A DNA stretch of 64,000 nucleotides from the NCBI RefSeq assembly GCF_017115165.1, contig NZ_JABXKF010000105.1, positions 62,001-126,000 of the forward strand, read 5' to 3'. This DNA comes from Nostoc sp. LPT (lineage in GTDB: Bacteria > Cyanobacteriota > Cyanobacteriia > Cyanobacteriales > Nostocaceae). Positions 8,205 through 17,703 of this stretch are shown here, piece after piece. Position numbers and translations under genes: made by a program. The notes beneath the pieces were generated by a model that was not told the origin of the DNA, searched no databases, and was given only the letters and a program-made list of their open reading frames with translations. Position 1 is the stretch's first letter, and the number at the start of each line of letters is the position of its first letter.

Positions 8205-9869
8205 ATGGTTTTTAATTGGTTCCGTCGTCAACATAACGATTCCTCTAACACTCGCTCTGATCAGAAACAGGAAGAAACTCCTCCTGCACAAGAACCCCAA
8301 CCAGAGCCAGCCAAAACCTCAACACCAACTGCTGAAACTGCACCAGACACAACGGCAGACTTATTGGCATTTGCGAAAGCTGCCTACAAAAATATTCAGC
8401 AAAAACAGCAAGTTGAGGTAGTAGAAACCCCACCTGATTCAGCAGATACCTTAGCATCATCAATACAACCTGAAACCGCAGAAACGGTCATTGCAGAAAT
8501 CACTGAAGCAGAAGCAACTGAGGAACCTGCTAGTACAACTGTAGAAACTACACAGCCAGAAGTTATCCAAGCTGCGAGTGAGGAAGAAATTACAGAAGAT
8601 TCCTCAGTGGCAGCAATTGCCGAACAGCCAGATGTCAAAAACCCAGAACTCGCGGCGAGTGAAATTAAATCAACACCCACCGAACCACTAGCTACGCCAG
8701 AGGCAACACAGCCAACAGTACCATCCTTCTTAGAACGGGCGGCGGCAGAACGGCAAGCAAAGCTAGAACAACTAATAGCCACTGCCATTGAAGTTCCAGA
8801 ACCGGAGGTAGCACAGCCAGTAGCTACAACCTTAGAGACAGAAGAAGAAATTCCTGGATTGGTATTTGATGATGGCTTTGTCTGGTCAGCGAAAGTTCTA
8901 GCAGCTCAAGGTAGAAGTGCAGAAGACGTTTCTATTGAAGAAATTACCTGGCTGAAAAAGCTTCGGCAAGGATTAGATAAAACTCGCCGTAGTATTCTCA
9001 ATCAACTAAAGGCAATCGTTGGTCAAGGGCCGCTAAACCAAACTGCTGTTACGGAAATTGAGGCATTGCTTTTGCAAGCGGATGTGGGTGTAGAGGCGAC
9101 AGACTTTATTATCAATGCTCTACAGACAAAACTGCGAGAAGAAGTTACTGCACCTGAAGAAGCGATCGCTTTCCTGAAAAAAATCCTTCGGGATATGCTG
9201 GATGCACCGAGCAAAACCTCTCACAAAACTACCTTTACCCCAGAAAAAGAAACCTTGAATATTTGGTTAATTACTGGGGTGAATGGTGCCGGTAAAACCA
9301 CCACTATTGGTAAAATTGCCCATCTTGGACAAAAATCTGGCTATAAATGCCTGATTGGGGCAGCAGACACCTTCCGTGCCGCCGCCGTGGAACAGGTGAA
9401 GGTTTGGGGTAGTAGAAGCGGCGTGGATGTAATTGCTAATCCGGGAAAGAATACAGATCCGGCAGCAGTTGTATTTGATGCGATCGCAGCCGCCCAAGCG
9501 CGTCAAACCGAATTACTTCTGGTAGATACAGCTGGGCGACTGCAAAACAAGAAAAATTTAATGGACGAACTCGGTAAAATCCGGCGAATTATTGATAAAA
9601 AAGCTCCAAATGCCAAGGTAGAATCACTATTGGTTCTAGATGCCACTTTAGGCCAAAATGGACTGCGGCAAGCCGAAGTTTTTTCCCAAGCTGCCCAACT
9701 CAGTGGTGTTGTCTTAACCAAGCTAGATGGCACTGCTAAAGGCGGCGTTGCCCTTGCCGTTGTGCAGCAGCTAGGTTTACCCATTCGCTTTATTGGTGCT
9801 GGCGAAGGAATTGAAGACCTACGCCCCTTTTCGAGCTATGAGTTTGTCGAAGCTCTCTTGAGTGGTTAG
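8205..9869 (+). CDS. ftsY: Signal recognition particle receptor FtsY
   Basis: A 554-aa protein. Residues ~15-215 are an acidic, Pro/Glu/Thr-rich A domain; the N-terminus MVFNWFRR is basic/aromatic and may touch the membrane. The NG GTPase follows: helical N domain from ~245, G1 GVNGAGKTTT at ~358-367, DTAGR at ~441, TKLDGT at ~505, and GAGEGIEDLRPF near the end. FtsY docks ribosome-nascent chain-SRP complexes at the membrane (plasma and thylakoid) and reciprocally activates GTP hydrolysis with Ffh. The start ATG 8205 lies just after a heptamer repeat. The 220-residue acidic extension is long but usual in cyanobacteria. Confidence 0.95.
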   Translation: MVFNWFRRQHNDSSNTRSDQKQEETPPAQEPQPEPAKTSTPTAETAPDTTADLLAFAKAAYKNIQQKQQVEVVETPPDSADTLASSIQPETAETVIAEITEAEATEEPASTTVETTQPEVIQAASEEEITEDSSVAAIAEQPDVKNPELAASEIKSTPTEPLATPEATQPTVPSFLERAAAERQAKLEQLIATAIEVPEPEVAQPVATTLETEEEIPGLVFDDGFVWSAKVLAAQGRSAEDVSIEEITWLKKLRQGLDKTRRSILNQLKAIVGQGPLNQTAVTEIEALLLQADVGVEATDFIINALQTKLREEVTAPEEAIAFLKKILRDMLDAPSKTSHKTTFTPEKETLNIWLITGVNGAGKTTTIGKIAHLGQKSGYKCLIGAADTFRAAAVEQVKVWGSRSGVDVIANPGKNTDPAAVVFDAIAAAQARQTELLLVDTAGRLQNKKNLMDELGKIRRIIDKKAPNAKVESLLVLDATLGQNGLRQAEVFSQAAQLSGVVLTKLDGTAKGGVALAVVQQLGLPIRFIGAGEGIEDLRPFSSYEFVEALLSG

Positions 9870-9906
9870 TTGAAAAATTTCGAGTTAAAAATTTTTCTTA
9901 ACAAAC

Positions 9907-10027
9907 TTAGGGCTTATGCAATACTGTATGATTCTTCTCTGGGAGACACTGCGCGTTGGCGTAAGCCTCTGACAAAGAAGGAGATTCGATAAATTAAGCT
10001 TTTTAGCGATTTTTGCGTAAGTCCTAA
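9907..10027. mobile_element. MITE-like element with TTAGGrCTTAyGCAA inverted ends
   Basis: Left end TTAGGGCTTATGCAA (9907-) and right end TTGCGTAAGTCCTAA (-10027) are imperfect reverse complements around ~90 bp without an ORF. The interior contains a short GGAGACACTGCGCG motif of the kind repeated in Nostoc genomes. The size and ends fit a non-autonomous transposable element. Confidence 0.6.
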
Positions 10028-10793
10028 AACTGATAAATTTAGGGATGACTGATCTGCTATTATCACTTGAACTAACTAGAAACAGCTCAAGTCCTAAAAT
10101 CATGAATTTGTCACAATAAATGGGTAACTTTTGCTAAAATTTCTAGCTAATGCTATTTTTGAAGTCTTAAACAGGCTTTTTAAATGTAGTAGTACGGTAT
10201 TTAGTGCGACATACAAAAGTGCCTAGACTTTGATCTTGCAGCAATTGAAAAGGGAATCGAGATGCTCACCCCCACAAATACAATTATTATATTGTGGGAT
10301 GGACAGCAGTCTCAGTGGTGAACTTATTTATATATTCTCAGATTTGGGAATGAGTGTAAGTCTGTTTTTTACCAAGCAAAGCTCGATTTGAGCGCTTATA
10401 GAGGTTTTCACTCAAAAGATTTGTAGTCTCCTAGTTTCCTCTGCCCAAACAGTCCCTCGGAAAGCGTTATAAATTATTCTTTGAATAAAGTATTTTTATG
10501 ACTTTAGAGATATGCTTTGGTAATTAAGCTATGAAAAAATGAAAAGCTTTCTGAAATATCAGCAAAACTAGTAATTTTTACGGGTAGAGTTTGGACTAAA
10601 AATACATGATTTGAAATTACTAATATTCCATTAGAAATACAATAAGCAAATAAAATACTTATAAAATTTGCCTGTTACGTCTTTATACTCTTGCTAAAAT
10701 GACAAGTCTTGTCTAAATATGGTTTAGCAATGCCAAAAGCCAAAAGATTTATAAGTAATCTAAAATCTGCCAATATAAAGTGCAATAATACCT
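10028..10793. other. Intergenic region upstream of the PP2C phosphatase
   Basis: About 770 bp of AT-rich sequence without a convincing ORF, tRNA or repeat. Stop codons occur in all frames at short spacing. It should contain the promoter of the gene starting at 10794; no specific box could be assigned. Confidence 0.3.
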
Positions 10794-12185
10794 GTGCCTG
10801 TGTCTCAACTGCCCTCTCAACCCATTGATAATAATAGTAGTGCCGCGACGGATGTCACACCAGTCGTGGCACTTAAAGAACTGGTGGCAAGGTTGCACCG
10901 GGAACAGAACAAAATTCAAGATTTGCTAAGTTCTTTAGGATTTGCCCTGAGAAGTTTTAATAATTTGAATCAGTTTTTGGAACTGATTCCGCTGATGGCA
11001 ACAAGAGTGACAGATGCAGACGGTAGCGCCCTGTTTCTCTACAAACCTAATGGTCAAGTCAGGTTAGAACAGTTACATTGGCAAGATAGTGGCCAGCGCA
11101 AGAATATCCGCAAAGCGCTAGAAATAGCCAGTAGTCAAATCACGCTTTTGCCAAATACTGCCCCCCTAGCTAATGCCACAGGAATTTTAGATGATCAGAT
11201 GCATCGCTATTTGGGGCCAGATGTGCAAATCTTTGGTACGGCAATTCTGGTAAAGCATACAGAACGGGGATGGCTCTATGTCTTGAGCCGCGATCGAGAA
11301 TATAGTTGGACAGAAACCAGGCAAAAGTTAGTTAGGTTAGTGGCAGATCAAACAGCAGTAGCGATCGAAAACGATGAACTAGCTGTAGAACTAAGAAAAA
11401 AAGAACGCCTAGACCAAGAATTAGAAATTGGCGCAGAAATTCAACGGCGACTTCTACCACGTCAATGCCCTACAGTTCCTGGTGCAGTCCTAGCGGCACG
11501 CTGTAAACCTGCCAATCGTGTTGGCGGAGACTACTACGACTTTATTGCTACCAATCATAATAAGATTCAGCCCAAGATCAAAGGTGGCACCGAAACTAGT
11601 CGCTGGGGTTTGGTTATTGGAGATGTCATGGGCAAAGGTGTCCCTGCTGGGCTGATTATGACGATGATGCGGGGAATGCTACGAGGAGAAGTGTTACATG
11701 GTAATTCCCCCGCCAGAATTTTACAAAACTTAAATAGAGTTATGTATGCGGATTTGGAAAATTCCCATCGCTTTGTAACACTATTTTACTCAGAATATAA
11801 CCCCCACAGCCGAATTCTGTCTTATAGCAATGCGGCACACAATCCTCCCTTGTGGTGGCACGCAGCGACAAAAACTGTCACCCGTTTAGATACTTTAGGA
11901 ATGCTAATCGGCTTGGATGCTAACAGCCAATATGAAGATGCCCAGGCACAGTTAGAGCCTGGAGATACAATTATTTATTATACAGATGGCTTGACTGATG
12001 CCGCTGCTGCTGGTGGCGATCGCTTCGATGAAGACAATTTTGTTGCTGGCTTTAATACTGCTTGTAAATACTGCAATGGCCCAGAGGAGATTGTAGATTA
12101 CTTATTTAACCAAGTTCAGCAATTCATCGGTGCTGATAAACAAAACACTGATGATATGACACTAGTTGTTCTGCAAATTTTATAA
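10794..12185 (+). CDS. GAF-domain PP2C-type serine phosphatase (RsbU/SpoIIE family)
   Basis: A 463-aa protein. A GAF-like sensor occupies ~50-195 (ITLLP, LYVLSRDREYSW, VRLVADQTAVAIEND). A short coiled linker with RLDQELEIGAEIQRRLLP joins it to the SpoIIE/PP2C phosphatase, ~220-463. Metal-binding motifs are present: GGDYYDF (~243), GDVMGKGVPAG (~275), YYTDGLTDA (~395) and DDMTLVVL at the end. Such enzymes dephosphorylate anti-sigma antagonists in partner-switching pathways. No anti-sigma or antagonist gene is adjacent, so the substrate is unknown. Start is GTG 10794; an internal start is possible because the first 20 residues are low-complexity. Confidence 0.88.
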   Translation: MPVSQLPSQPIDNNSSAATDVTPVVALKELVARLHREQNKIQDLLSSLGFALRSFNNLNQFLELIPLMATRVTDADGSALFLYKPNGQVRLEQLHWQDSGQRKNIRKALEIASSQITLLPNTAPLANATGILDDQMHRYLGPDVQIFGTAILVKHTERGWLYVLSRDREYSWTETRQKLVRLVADQTAVAIENDELAVELRKKERLDQELEIGAEIQRRLLPRQCPTVPGAVLAARCKPANRVGGDYYDFIATNHNKIQPKIKGGTETSRWGLVIGDVMGKGVPAGLIMTMMRGMLRGEVLHGNSPARILQNLNRVMYADLENSHRFVTLFYSEYNPHSRILSYSNAAHNPPLWWHAATKTVTRLDTLGMLIGLDANSQYEDAQAQLEPGDTIIYYTDGLTDAAAAGGDRFDEDNFVAGFNTACKYCNGPEEIVDYLFNQVQQFIGADKQNTDDMTLVVLQIL

Positions 12186-12593
12186 TCATTGGGCATTTAT
12201 ACTCGGTCAAGTCATGAGTCAATGCTTGGGATTATGGTGACAGAAGATTCACCACAGTGATTCTACTAAATTTAATTTTTTATTTATTTTTCTTTAGATT
12301 TCCGTAGCGATCGCCCAAATAGTTGTACATCAACCTTTTTTGGTGACTTGTTTGTATTTAGCCTTTAGGATAATACATAAAAATTGATCGTTAGAATACT
12401 TTTCTGTTCAATTAAAAACTATATATTTTGCACATCTAGCACAGTAGGAAACGCTAAGGGGGAGAGCAGGTAAAAGGTAAAAGGTACAAGGTAAAAAGTA
12501 AAAGGTAAATTTACTTCTTCATTTTTGCTTTCTTTCTATCCTTGTGACGCAAGCATTTGGTCTGCTCACTTTTGGCGTTTTAATTTTTTCTTT

Positions 12594-12641
12594 CTCCGCC
12601 GTAGCAAGTTTACAATAGCTACGACGGAGTTTTGCTTTATT
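12594..12641. terminator. Rho-independent-type hairpin
   Basis: CTCCGCCGTAGC (12594-12605) pairs with GCTACGACGGAG (12618-12629), one G-T wobble, 12-nt loop, then TTTTGCTTTATTT. It lies 400 bp beyond the phosphatase gene, so it may serve an unannotated transcript or simply be a mobile hairpin. Confidence 0.5.
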
Positions 12642-12674
12642 TATTTCTTAGGTCTAGACTTAGTTATTTTAAAA

Positions 12675-12926
12675 TAATTCGTAATTGATAATGACGCTTT
12701 CTAGCGCATCTCATAGAGCAATACGCTTGGCTTTGTGAAAAATTGTAGGTTGGGTTAAGCAAAGCGCAACCCAACAAAGCCCCGGAAATGTTGGGTTTCG
12801 TTCCTCAAACGCCACTTGCTTCAAGCAGGTGTTCCCGGACAACGCAGTGGCTCCCCAACCTACACACTTTAAGGCTTTTGGCGCTAACCCAAGCGTATTG
12901 TCTCATAAAGAGGTCATTACGAATTA
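12675..12926. mobile_element. MITE-like element, ~250 bp
   Basis: Left TAATTCGTAAT with CTCATAGAGCAATACGCTTG, right (read in reverse) TAATTCGTAAT then ATGAGACAATACGCTTGGG: imperfect terminal inverted repeats. The interior contains the familiar cyanobacterial phrases TGTAGGTTGGGTT and GCAACCCAACA. No ORF. Heptamer repeats lie on each side (AGGTAAA-type near 12470-12510, CAGAATT-type near 12995-13018). Confidence 0.65.
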
Positions 12927-13131
12927 GTAATTAGTTAAACTTCTTTAGTATTTAAGTTAATAACCCTCATTTAATAATTTGTCAAGATATACAGCAGAAT
13001 TCAGAATTCAGAATTCAGAAGTAAAACACCCTTTATATCTGGGTAACAGACGAATGGTTGTGTACCTGACTTTCCTTGAAATCTGCTGTATCTGAAAACA
13101 TTTTAGATGAAGAAAAATTTAGATAGCTATT

Positions 13132-14415
13132 TTATTCTTGCGCCCCAGCTTGTTGCAGACTCTGCACCACATTCTTATAACCATTAAATTCTGCAATCAT
13201 CAAAGCAGTATAACCGCCCCGGTTTTTCAAATTCACATCTGCCCCAGCTTGGAGTAATAACTGCACAATTTCGCCATAACCTGCTGAAGCAGCCCACATT
13301 AATGATGTAGCCCTCGTTGAATCTTGCAAATTTACATCTGCCCCCTTTGCCAGCAACAAATGTACGATCTCTTTGTGTTTGCGTTCGGTTGCCTTGATTA
13401 AAGCAGTTTTGCCATCATCCCCTGGAATGTTGACATCAGCACCATAGTTTAACAAGACTTGCACCGTTTGCGTGTGTCCTTGTGATGCAGCCAACGTTAA
13501 AGGTACTTCACCAAGATTTTTCCCATTTATATCTCCGCCAGAACCTAGCAGTGTCTCGACAATTTGGCTATGTCCCTGCAAAGCTGCTACAAGCAGTGGT
13601 GTATCACCCAGGTGGTTGCTAATTTCGACATCTGCACCCCTGTTAAGTAACATTTGCATTACATCAATGTAGCCTTCCACAACGGCAAGGTGTAAGGCAG
13701 TTTCACCATCTTTATCTTGAAGATTAATCTGGGCACCTCGATCTAGTAAAGCTGCTGCGATCGCACTGTGTCCAGCCGCTGCTGCTGCCAATAGGGCAGT
13801 TCCACCATCAGCGTTTTTCACATTCACATCAGCCCCTGCTGCTAGCAGTGCTTCCACAATCTCCAGATGTCCCAAGTCTGCCGCTAGCGTTAAGAGTGTC
13901 TCACCCTCCTGATCGTGGATATTGACATCAACACCAGTTTGGAGAATTGCTTCTATAATTTCTATTTTTCCCTGCTTAACGGCGAGTTTCAACGCCGTAT
14001 CATCATCTTTATCAGCGATATTAACTTGGGCACCAGCAGCCAATAAAACTCGCACTACATCAATATGACCTTTGAGTACTGCTGCCATTAAAGCTGTACT
14101 GCCATCTTCATTAGTGGCATTAACATCTGCACCTCTAGATAGTAAAAGTTGCACAATGTCAAGCTGTTTAGCATTAGCCGCTAACATCAAAGCTGTCAAA
14201 CCATAGAGTTTTCTGGGCAAGTTAATATTTGCCCCAGCATCCAGAAGCGATCGCACAATTTCGGTGTAGCCTAAATTAGCAGCAAACATTAACGCCGTAG
14301 TGCCTTGGCGATCACACGCGTCCACCCTCGCACCAGCAGCCAATAGCGCACACAGACCTTTGATATCGCCACTTTTAGCAGCTTTAAGCAGCAAAGTATC
14401 GTTGTTTTCAGTCAT
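13132..14415 (-). CDS. Ankyrin-repeat protein (13 repeats)
   Basis: A 427-aa protein made almost entirely of 33-residue ankyrin repeats: 13 can be counted, with the consensus G-TALM-AA--GH-EIV--LL--GADVN. There is no signal peptide, membrane segment or catalytic domain, so it is probably a cytoplasmic protein-interaction scaffold; the partner is unknown. It stands alone, with 600-bp and 200-bp spacers on its sides. Start ATG 14415 begins MTENNDTLLLKAAKSGD, a natural cap repeat. The stop comes right after the final incomplete repeat (QQAGAQE), so the gene looks complete. Confidence 0.92.
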   Translation of the reverse strand: MTENNDTLLLKAAKSGDIKGLCALLAAGARVDACDRQGTTALMFAANLGYTEIVRSLLDAGANINLPRKLYGLTALMLAANAKQLDIVQLLLSRGADVNATNEDGSTALMAAVLKGHIDVVRVLLAAGAQVNIADKDDDTALKLAVKQGKIEIIEAILQTGVDVNIHDQEGETLLTLAADLGHLEIVEALLAAGADVNVKNADGGTALLAAAAAGHSAIAAALLDRGAQINLQDKDGETALHLAVVEGYIDVMQMLLNRGADVEISNHLGDTPLLVAALQGHSQIVETLLGSGGDINGKNLGEVPLTLAASQGHTQTVQVLLNYGADVNIPGDDGKTALIKATERKHKEIVHLLLAKGADVNLQDSTRATSLMWAASAGYGEIVQLLLQAGADVNLKNRGGYTALMIAEFNGYKNVVQSLQQAGAQE

Positions 14416-14610
14416 GGATCAGATCCCACACAGGGAGTTTTGTTCGTCTACCCTCAAAATTTAGTCTGAGATTGTTTATCCACTTTGGCAAGAGGCTGAA
14501 GGAAAATAGTCGGTGAGGATGGTGAGTCTCTTTTAATTTGTGCCAATTTAAGCACAGAAAATAGAGTTATGCTAATTTTTATGAAGATTTAATGATTAGG
14601 CGAGAACACG

Positions 14611-15081
14611 ATGAGTCTGGAACTTTCTACGTCGGTAAAATATTGGCTGAACTTCATTCATCCTGTGCTGATGTGGGCGCTATTAGCACTCTCAATTTAT
14701 GCTGCCTATTTGGGGCTGCAAGTACAGCGTACCAGAAATGCTCAGGGCGAAGAAAAGAAACAACTGATTAAAGGTAGATATAACGTCAAACACTACCAAA
14801 TGGGGTCTATACTCCTAGCTTTGATGGTAGCAGGTGCGATCGCTGCTATGGCTGTCACTTACATCAATAATGGCAAATTATTTTTCGGTTCTCACTTACT
14901 AGCAGGACTGGGTATGACAAGTTTGATTGCATTTTCTGCTGCTTTGTCTCCTTATATGCAAAAAGGGGCAAATTGGGCACGTGCAACTCACATTTTGTTG
15001 AATTTCACCCTTTTGGCACTTTTTGCTTGGCAGGCTGTTACTGGCGTGCAAATTGTCCAAAAAATTCTGACTCAAGCATAG
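14611..15081 (+). CDS. DUF4079 family membrane protein
   Basis: A 156-aa integral membrane protein with four hydrophobic segments (about residues 15-35, 66-86, 93-113 and 128-150). It carries spaced histidines (FIHPVLMW, KHYQMG, GSHLLAG, ATHILLN) in the pattern of a cytochrome b561-like four-helix fold, as proposed for DUF4079. The function is unknown; a redox or haem role is an inference from the His spacing. Start ATG 14611. It converges with the DUF1997 gene at a shared terminator. Confidence 0.8.
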   Translation: MSLELSTSVKYWLNFIHPVLMWALLALSIYAAYLGLQVQRTRNAQGEEKKQLIKGRYNVKHYQMGSILLALMVAGAIAAMAVTYINNGKLFFGSHLLAGLGMTSLIAFSAALSPYMQKGANWARATHILLNFTLLALFAWQAVTGVQIVQKILTQA

Positions 15082-15125
15082 TTAGGAGTTAGGAGTGCAG
15101 AGTTTTTTTTGACTCTTGATTGGAG

Positions 15126-15150
15126 GCGGAGCGTCTTTGGCTCCGCTTTT
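15126..15150. terminator. Terminator hairpin between convergent genes
   Basis: GCGGAGC (15126-15132) pairs with GCTCCGC (15140-15146), loop GTCTTTG, followed by TTTT. It lies between the convergent DUF4079 and DUF1997 genes. A degenerate second copy of the same ~24-bp phrase (GGAGGCAGAGTCTCTTTGGCT) follows directly. Confidence 0.65.
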
Positions 15151-15186
15151 GACCGGAGGCAGAGTCTCTTTGGCTGTATTCTTGAA

Positions 15187-15858
15187 TTACCGCTTTTGTT
15201 TAGAATTAGTAGGAAACGGTATTTCCAAAGATTTATGAAAATCTTCCTGAACTTTGCGAGTTAAGCGGCGGGAGACTTGGCGGACAATTTGGTTAAGTAA
15301 GCGATCGCCTGTAGATTGAATTATAGACTGGGGTAATCGCTGAATAAACTTGGGAAAGTGAAGATAAACTATCAAATCCAATTCCCATTCAACTCTTGTA
15401 ACCTTGCTAATGCTAGTGGAAACATTGGTTTCTTTTAACTGTAGAGATGCACGATAGTCTACGTCATAACCAGGCGGTTGGTAGTCAGGAATAGGGATTG
15501 TACGGATGCGGTAAATACCCTCCTCTGGGGGCAACAATTCCAAACCTATTTTTGGTTCTACTTCATAACCAAAAGAACCAAAACGACCAATTACTAAAGC
15601 ATAGCCATTTTCCCCAAGTGATTGTACCTTCATGGGTTCAGCGCAGCGCGAAAACCATGAGGCGTGAGCATTTAGATACTCAGCAACCTTCTCTACTGGA
15701 GCAGCCATTTCCATAAAATCTTGATAACGACCGTAAAATTTTGTGAGCGTCGCTACATTTGGTTCTGTTAATCTGTCCTCAACTTCTTGGCTGGACGCTA
15801 CAGGTAAAACTGCTTCTGTTATTTCCCAGGATTTATATTCGCCTTTTCTTGAAAGCAT
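15187..15858 (-). CDS. DUF1997 family protein
   Basis: A 223-aa soluble protein. Motifs GRYQDFMEMAAPVEKVAEYLNAH, FGSFGYEVEPKIGLELLPP and VEWELDLIVYLHFPKFIQRLP match the cyanobacterial/plastid DUF1997 group, which has an SRPBCC-like lipid-binding look (alternating strands and a long C-terminal helix RLLNQIVRQVSRRLTRKVQEDFHKS). The function is unknown. Start ATG 15858, 178 bp from the divergent SDR gene. Confidence 0.8.
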   Translation of the reverse strand: MLSRKGEYKSWEITEAVLPVASSQEVEDRLTEPNVATLTKFYGRYQDFMEMAAPVEKVAEYLNAHASWFSRCAEPMKVQSLGENGYALVIGRFGSFGYEVEPKIGLELLPPEEGIYRIRTIPIPDYQPPGYDVDYRASLQLKETNVSTSISKVTRVEWELDLIVYLHFPKFIQRLPQSIIQSTGDRLLNQIVRQVSRRLTRKVQEDFHKSLEIPFPTNSKQKR

Positions 15859-16036
15859 AAATGCATTACTGTATATTTTGGCGTTAGTCTATATTAATGA
15901 TTCCCCACACACCTGGGTCATTTCGCATTCAGATCCCATTTTGACCGAAACCTCATTAATCTGCGATCAACTCCATAGAATTACTAAAATAAAGAACTGA
16001 ACAAGCACACAATAGTTTCCCAGGATAGCATTTATT

Positions 16037-16693
16037 ATGAAAGCATTTGTAGCAGGGGCAACAGGTGAAACAGGTCGCCGGATTGTGCAAGAATTGATCG
16101 CGCGGAATATTCCCGTCCGAGCCTTGGTGCGGGATATAGAGAAAGCAAGGGGTATTCTGTCTCCTGAAGCCGAATTAGTGGTAGGCGACGTATTACAACC
16201 AGAAAGTTTAACTGCTGCGTTGGGAGATAGCACAGTTGTGTTGGTTGCGACTGGGGCAAAACCTAGCTTTGACCCCACTGGCCCCTATAAAGTGGATTTT
16301 GAAGGGACTAAAAATTTAGTAGATGCTGCTAAGGCAAAGGGAATTGAGCATCTCATCTTAGTTTCTTCTTTGTGTACTTCCCGACTTTTCCATCCGCTGA
16401 ACTTGTTTTGGCTAATTTTGTTGTGGAAAAAACAAGCTGAAGAGTATATTCAGAAAAGTGGTCTGACTTATACAATTGTCCGGCCTGGGGGGTTGAAGAA
16501 TGAAGACAACTCCGACCACATCGTAATGCAGAGTGCAGATACACTGTTTGATGGTAGCATCCCCAGGCAGAAAGTCGCCCAAGTTGCTGTTGAGGCGCTG
16601 TTTGAAGCAGATGCACGCAATAAAATTGTCGAAATTGTTGCCAAACCTGAAGTAGCCTCAAAAAGCTTTAAGGAGCTATTTCAACAGTGCTGA
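16037..16693 (+). CDS. NAD(P)-binding SDR-family protein (atypical, Ycf39/TIC62-like)
   Basis: A 218-aa Rossmann protein. The nucleotide motif is GATGETGRRIV at residues 7-17. LILVSSL (~110) and a Val-Arg-Pro-Gly-Gly turn (TIVRPGGL, ~152) are typical of atypical SDRs of the NmrA/TIC62 type. A canonical YxxxK catalytic pair is not obvious, so it may act as a redox sensor or on an unknown substrate. Start ATG 16037; the spacing to the divergent DUF1997 gene suggests a shared promoter region. Confidence 0.85.
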   Translation: MKAFVAGATGETGRRIVQELIARNIPVRALVRDIEKARGILSPEAELVVGDVLQPESLTAALGDSTVVLVATGAKPSFDPTGPYKVDFEGTKNLVDAAKAKGIEHLILVSSLCTSRLFHPLNLFWLILLWKKQAEEYIQKSGLTYTIVRPGGLKNEDNSDHIVMQSADTLFDGSIPRQKVAQVAVEALFEADARNKIVEIVAKPEVASKSFKELFQQC

Positions 16694-16795
16694 TATTCCA
16701 CAGGATTTTACTGCTTCTGTCTCTTATTCTCATCCCCAATACGATCGGCTCACATCTTCATGAAAAAGTGATGCCTACGCACTTTTTCAATTAGC

Positions 16796-16982
16796 TTACC
16801 AAGCCCCGTTGGGGCGGGTGTGGGGGTGTGGGGTTGCATGGTGGTAGGGGATATCTAGCCCCAACCACCCGCATGAGTCTTTAGCCCAGCAATAAGAAGG
16901 GCAACCGTGAAGTCCTTTGGTCTCAATCCAAAGGACTTCACCTTACACCCTTAAACCCTTACACCCTTACACCCCTAATGAA
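16796..16982. repeat. Fold-back dispersed repeat (copy 2)
   Basis: Starts near CCAAGCCCCGTTGGGGCGGG and ends CACCCCTAATGAA, as in the copy inside hsdM. Both ends, the TAGCCCCAACCACCC core and the CAATCCAAAGGACTTCACC segment are shared. The middle differs. This copy sits in the spacer after the SDR gene and does not break a gene. A downstream HIP1 site follows at 17023. Confidence 0.8.
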
Positions 16983-17016
16983 ATTATCTAAATTGACCGC
17001 CCTTTGATTCCACTCC

Positions 17017-17691
17017 CTAAAGCGATCGCTCCATCTTTCCTGCAAGGGCTTGTTCCCAAATTGACAGATCCTCGGGTCGGTCAACATCAGCTAAGGGCAA
17101 CAAGTCCACGTATGATAAATTAAGTTTCTGAGCAATATCCACGGTTTTCTGGAATACTTGAGCAGTTCCCCACTCGATGTTAACGAATAGCTCCGGGATG
17201 GGTTGGCGCAAACCAATTAAGTAATATCCACCATCGAGCGCAGGCCCAAGTACAAGGTCAAAGGCGTGTAACTTCTCAAAGGCTGTTGCTAAAATCTGGG
17301 CATTCACTCCAGGACAATCTGTACCAATGATAATTACTTTTTCTGCACCAGATTGAAAAGCATCAAAAAGCGATCGCGCCATCCGCAAACCTAGATCCCC
17401 TTCACCTTGAAACTGGTAAACCAAATCCAACCCCAGCCAGTCTTGCATAAGTTGCGAATCGCCACCTGCAAACCGCACTTCCACAGATATGTCAATGGCT
17501 TTTTGCAATTCTTGAACCTGAAATATTGTATGCTCAGTCATTTCCCGTTGAAGATTGGCAGCACCAACATTTCCCAAAACAGGTATCAATCGAGTTTTTG
17601 TCTTACCTGATTCTGGATAGCGGGTGAAAATAATCAGGTGCTGTTTTAGGCTTGCTAGTAAGTTCAGCACAAAATACCTTGTTTGAATCAA
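17017..17691 (-). CDS. TIGR04282 / DUF2064 family glycosyltransferase-like protein
   Basis: About 220 aa. It shows a nucleotide-diphospho-sugar transferase fold: HLIIFTRYPESGKTKTRLIP at the N-terminus, GEGDLGLRMARSLFDAF and IIGTDCPGVNAQIL in the middle, and GPALDGGYYLIGL near the active site. The family is named for arsenosugar biosynthesis, but members occur widely and the acceptor here is unknown. No ATG is available: the frame opens at TTG 17691, and GTG 17670 is an alternative nearer the conserved start. It lies 12 bp downstream of a pseudopilin gene of the hps cluster and could be co-transcribed. Confidence 0.8.
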   Translation of the reverse strand: MIQTRYFVLNLLASLKQHLIIFTRYPESGKTKTRLIPVLGNVGAANLQREMTEHTIFQVQELQKAIDISVEVRFAGGDSQLMQDWLGLDLVYQFQGEGDLGLRMARSLFDAFQSGAEKVIIIGTDCPGVNAQILATAFEKLHAFDLVLGPALDGGYYLIGLRQPIPELFVNIEWGTAQVFQKTVDIAQKLNLSYVDLLPLADVDRPEDLSIWEQALAGKMERSL

Positions 17692-17703
17692 CTATAAAAT
17701 ATC

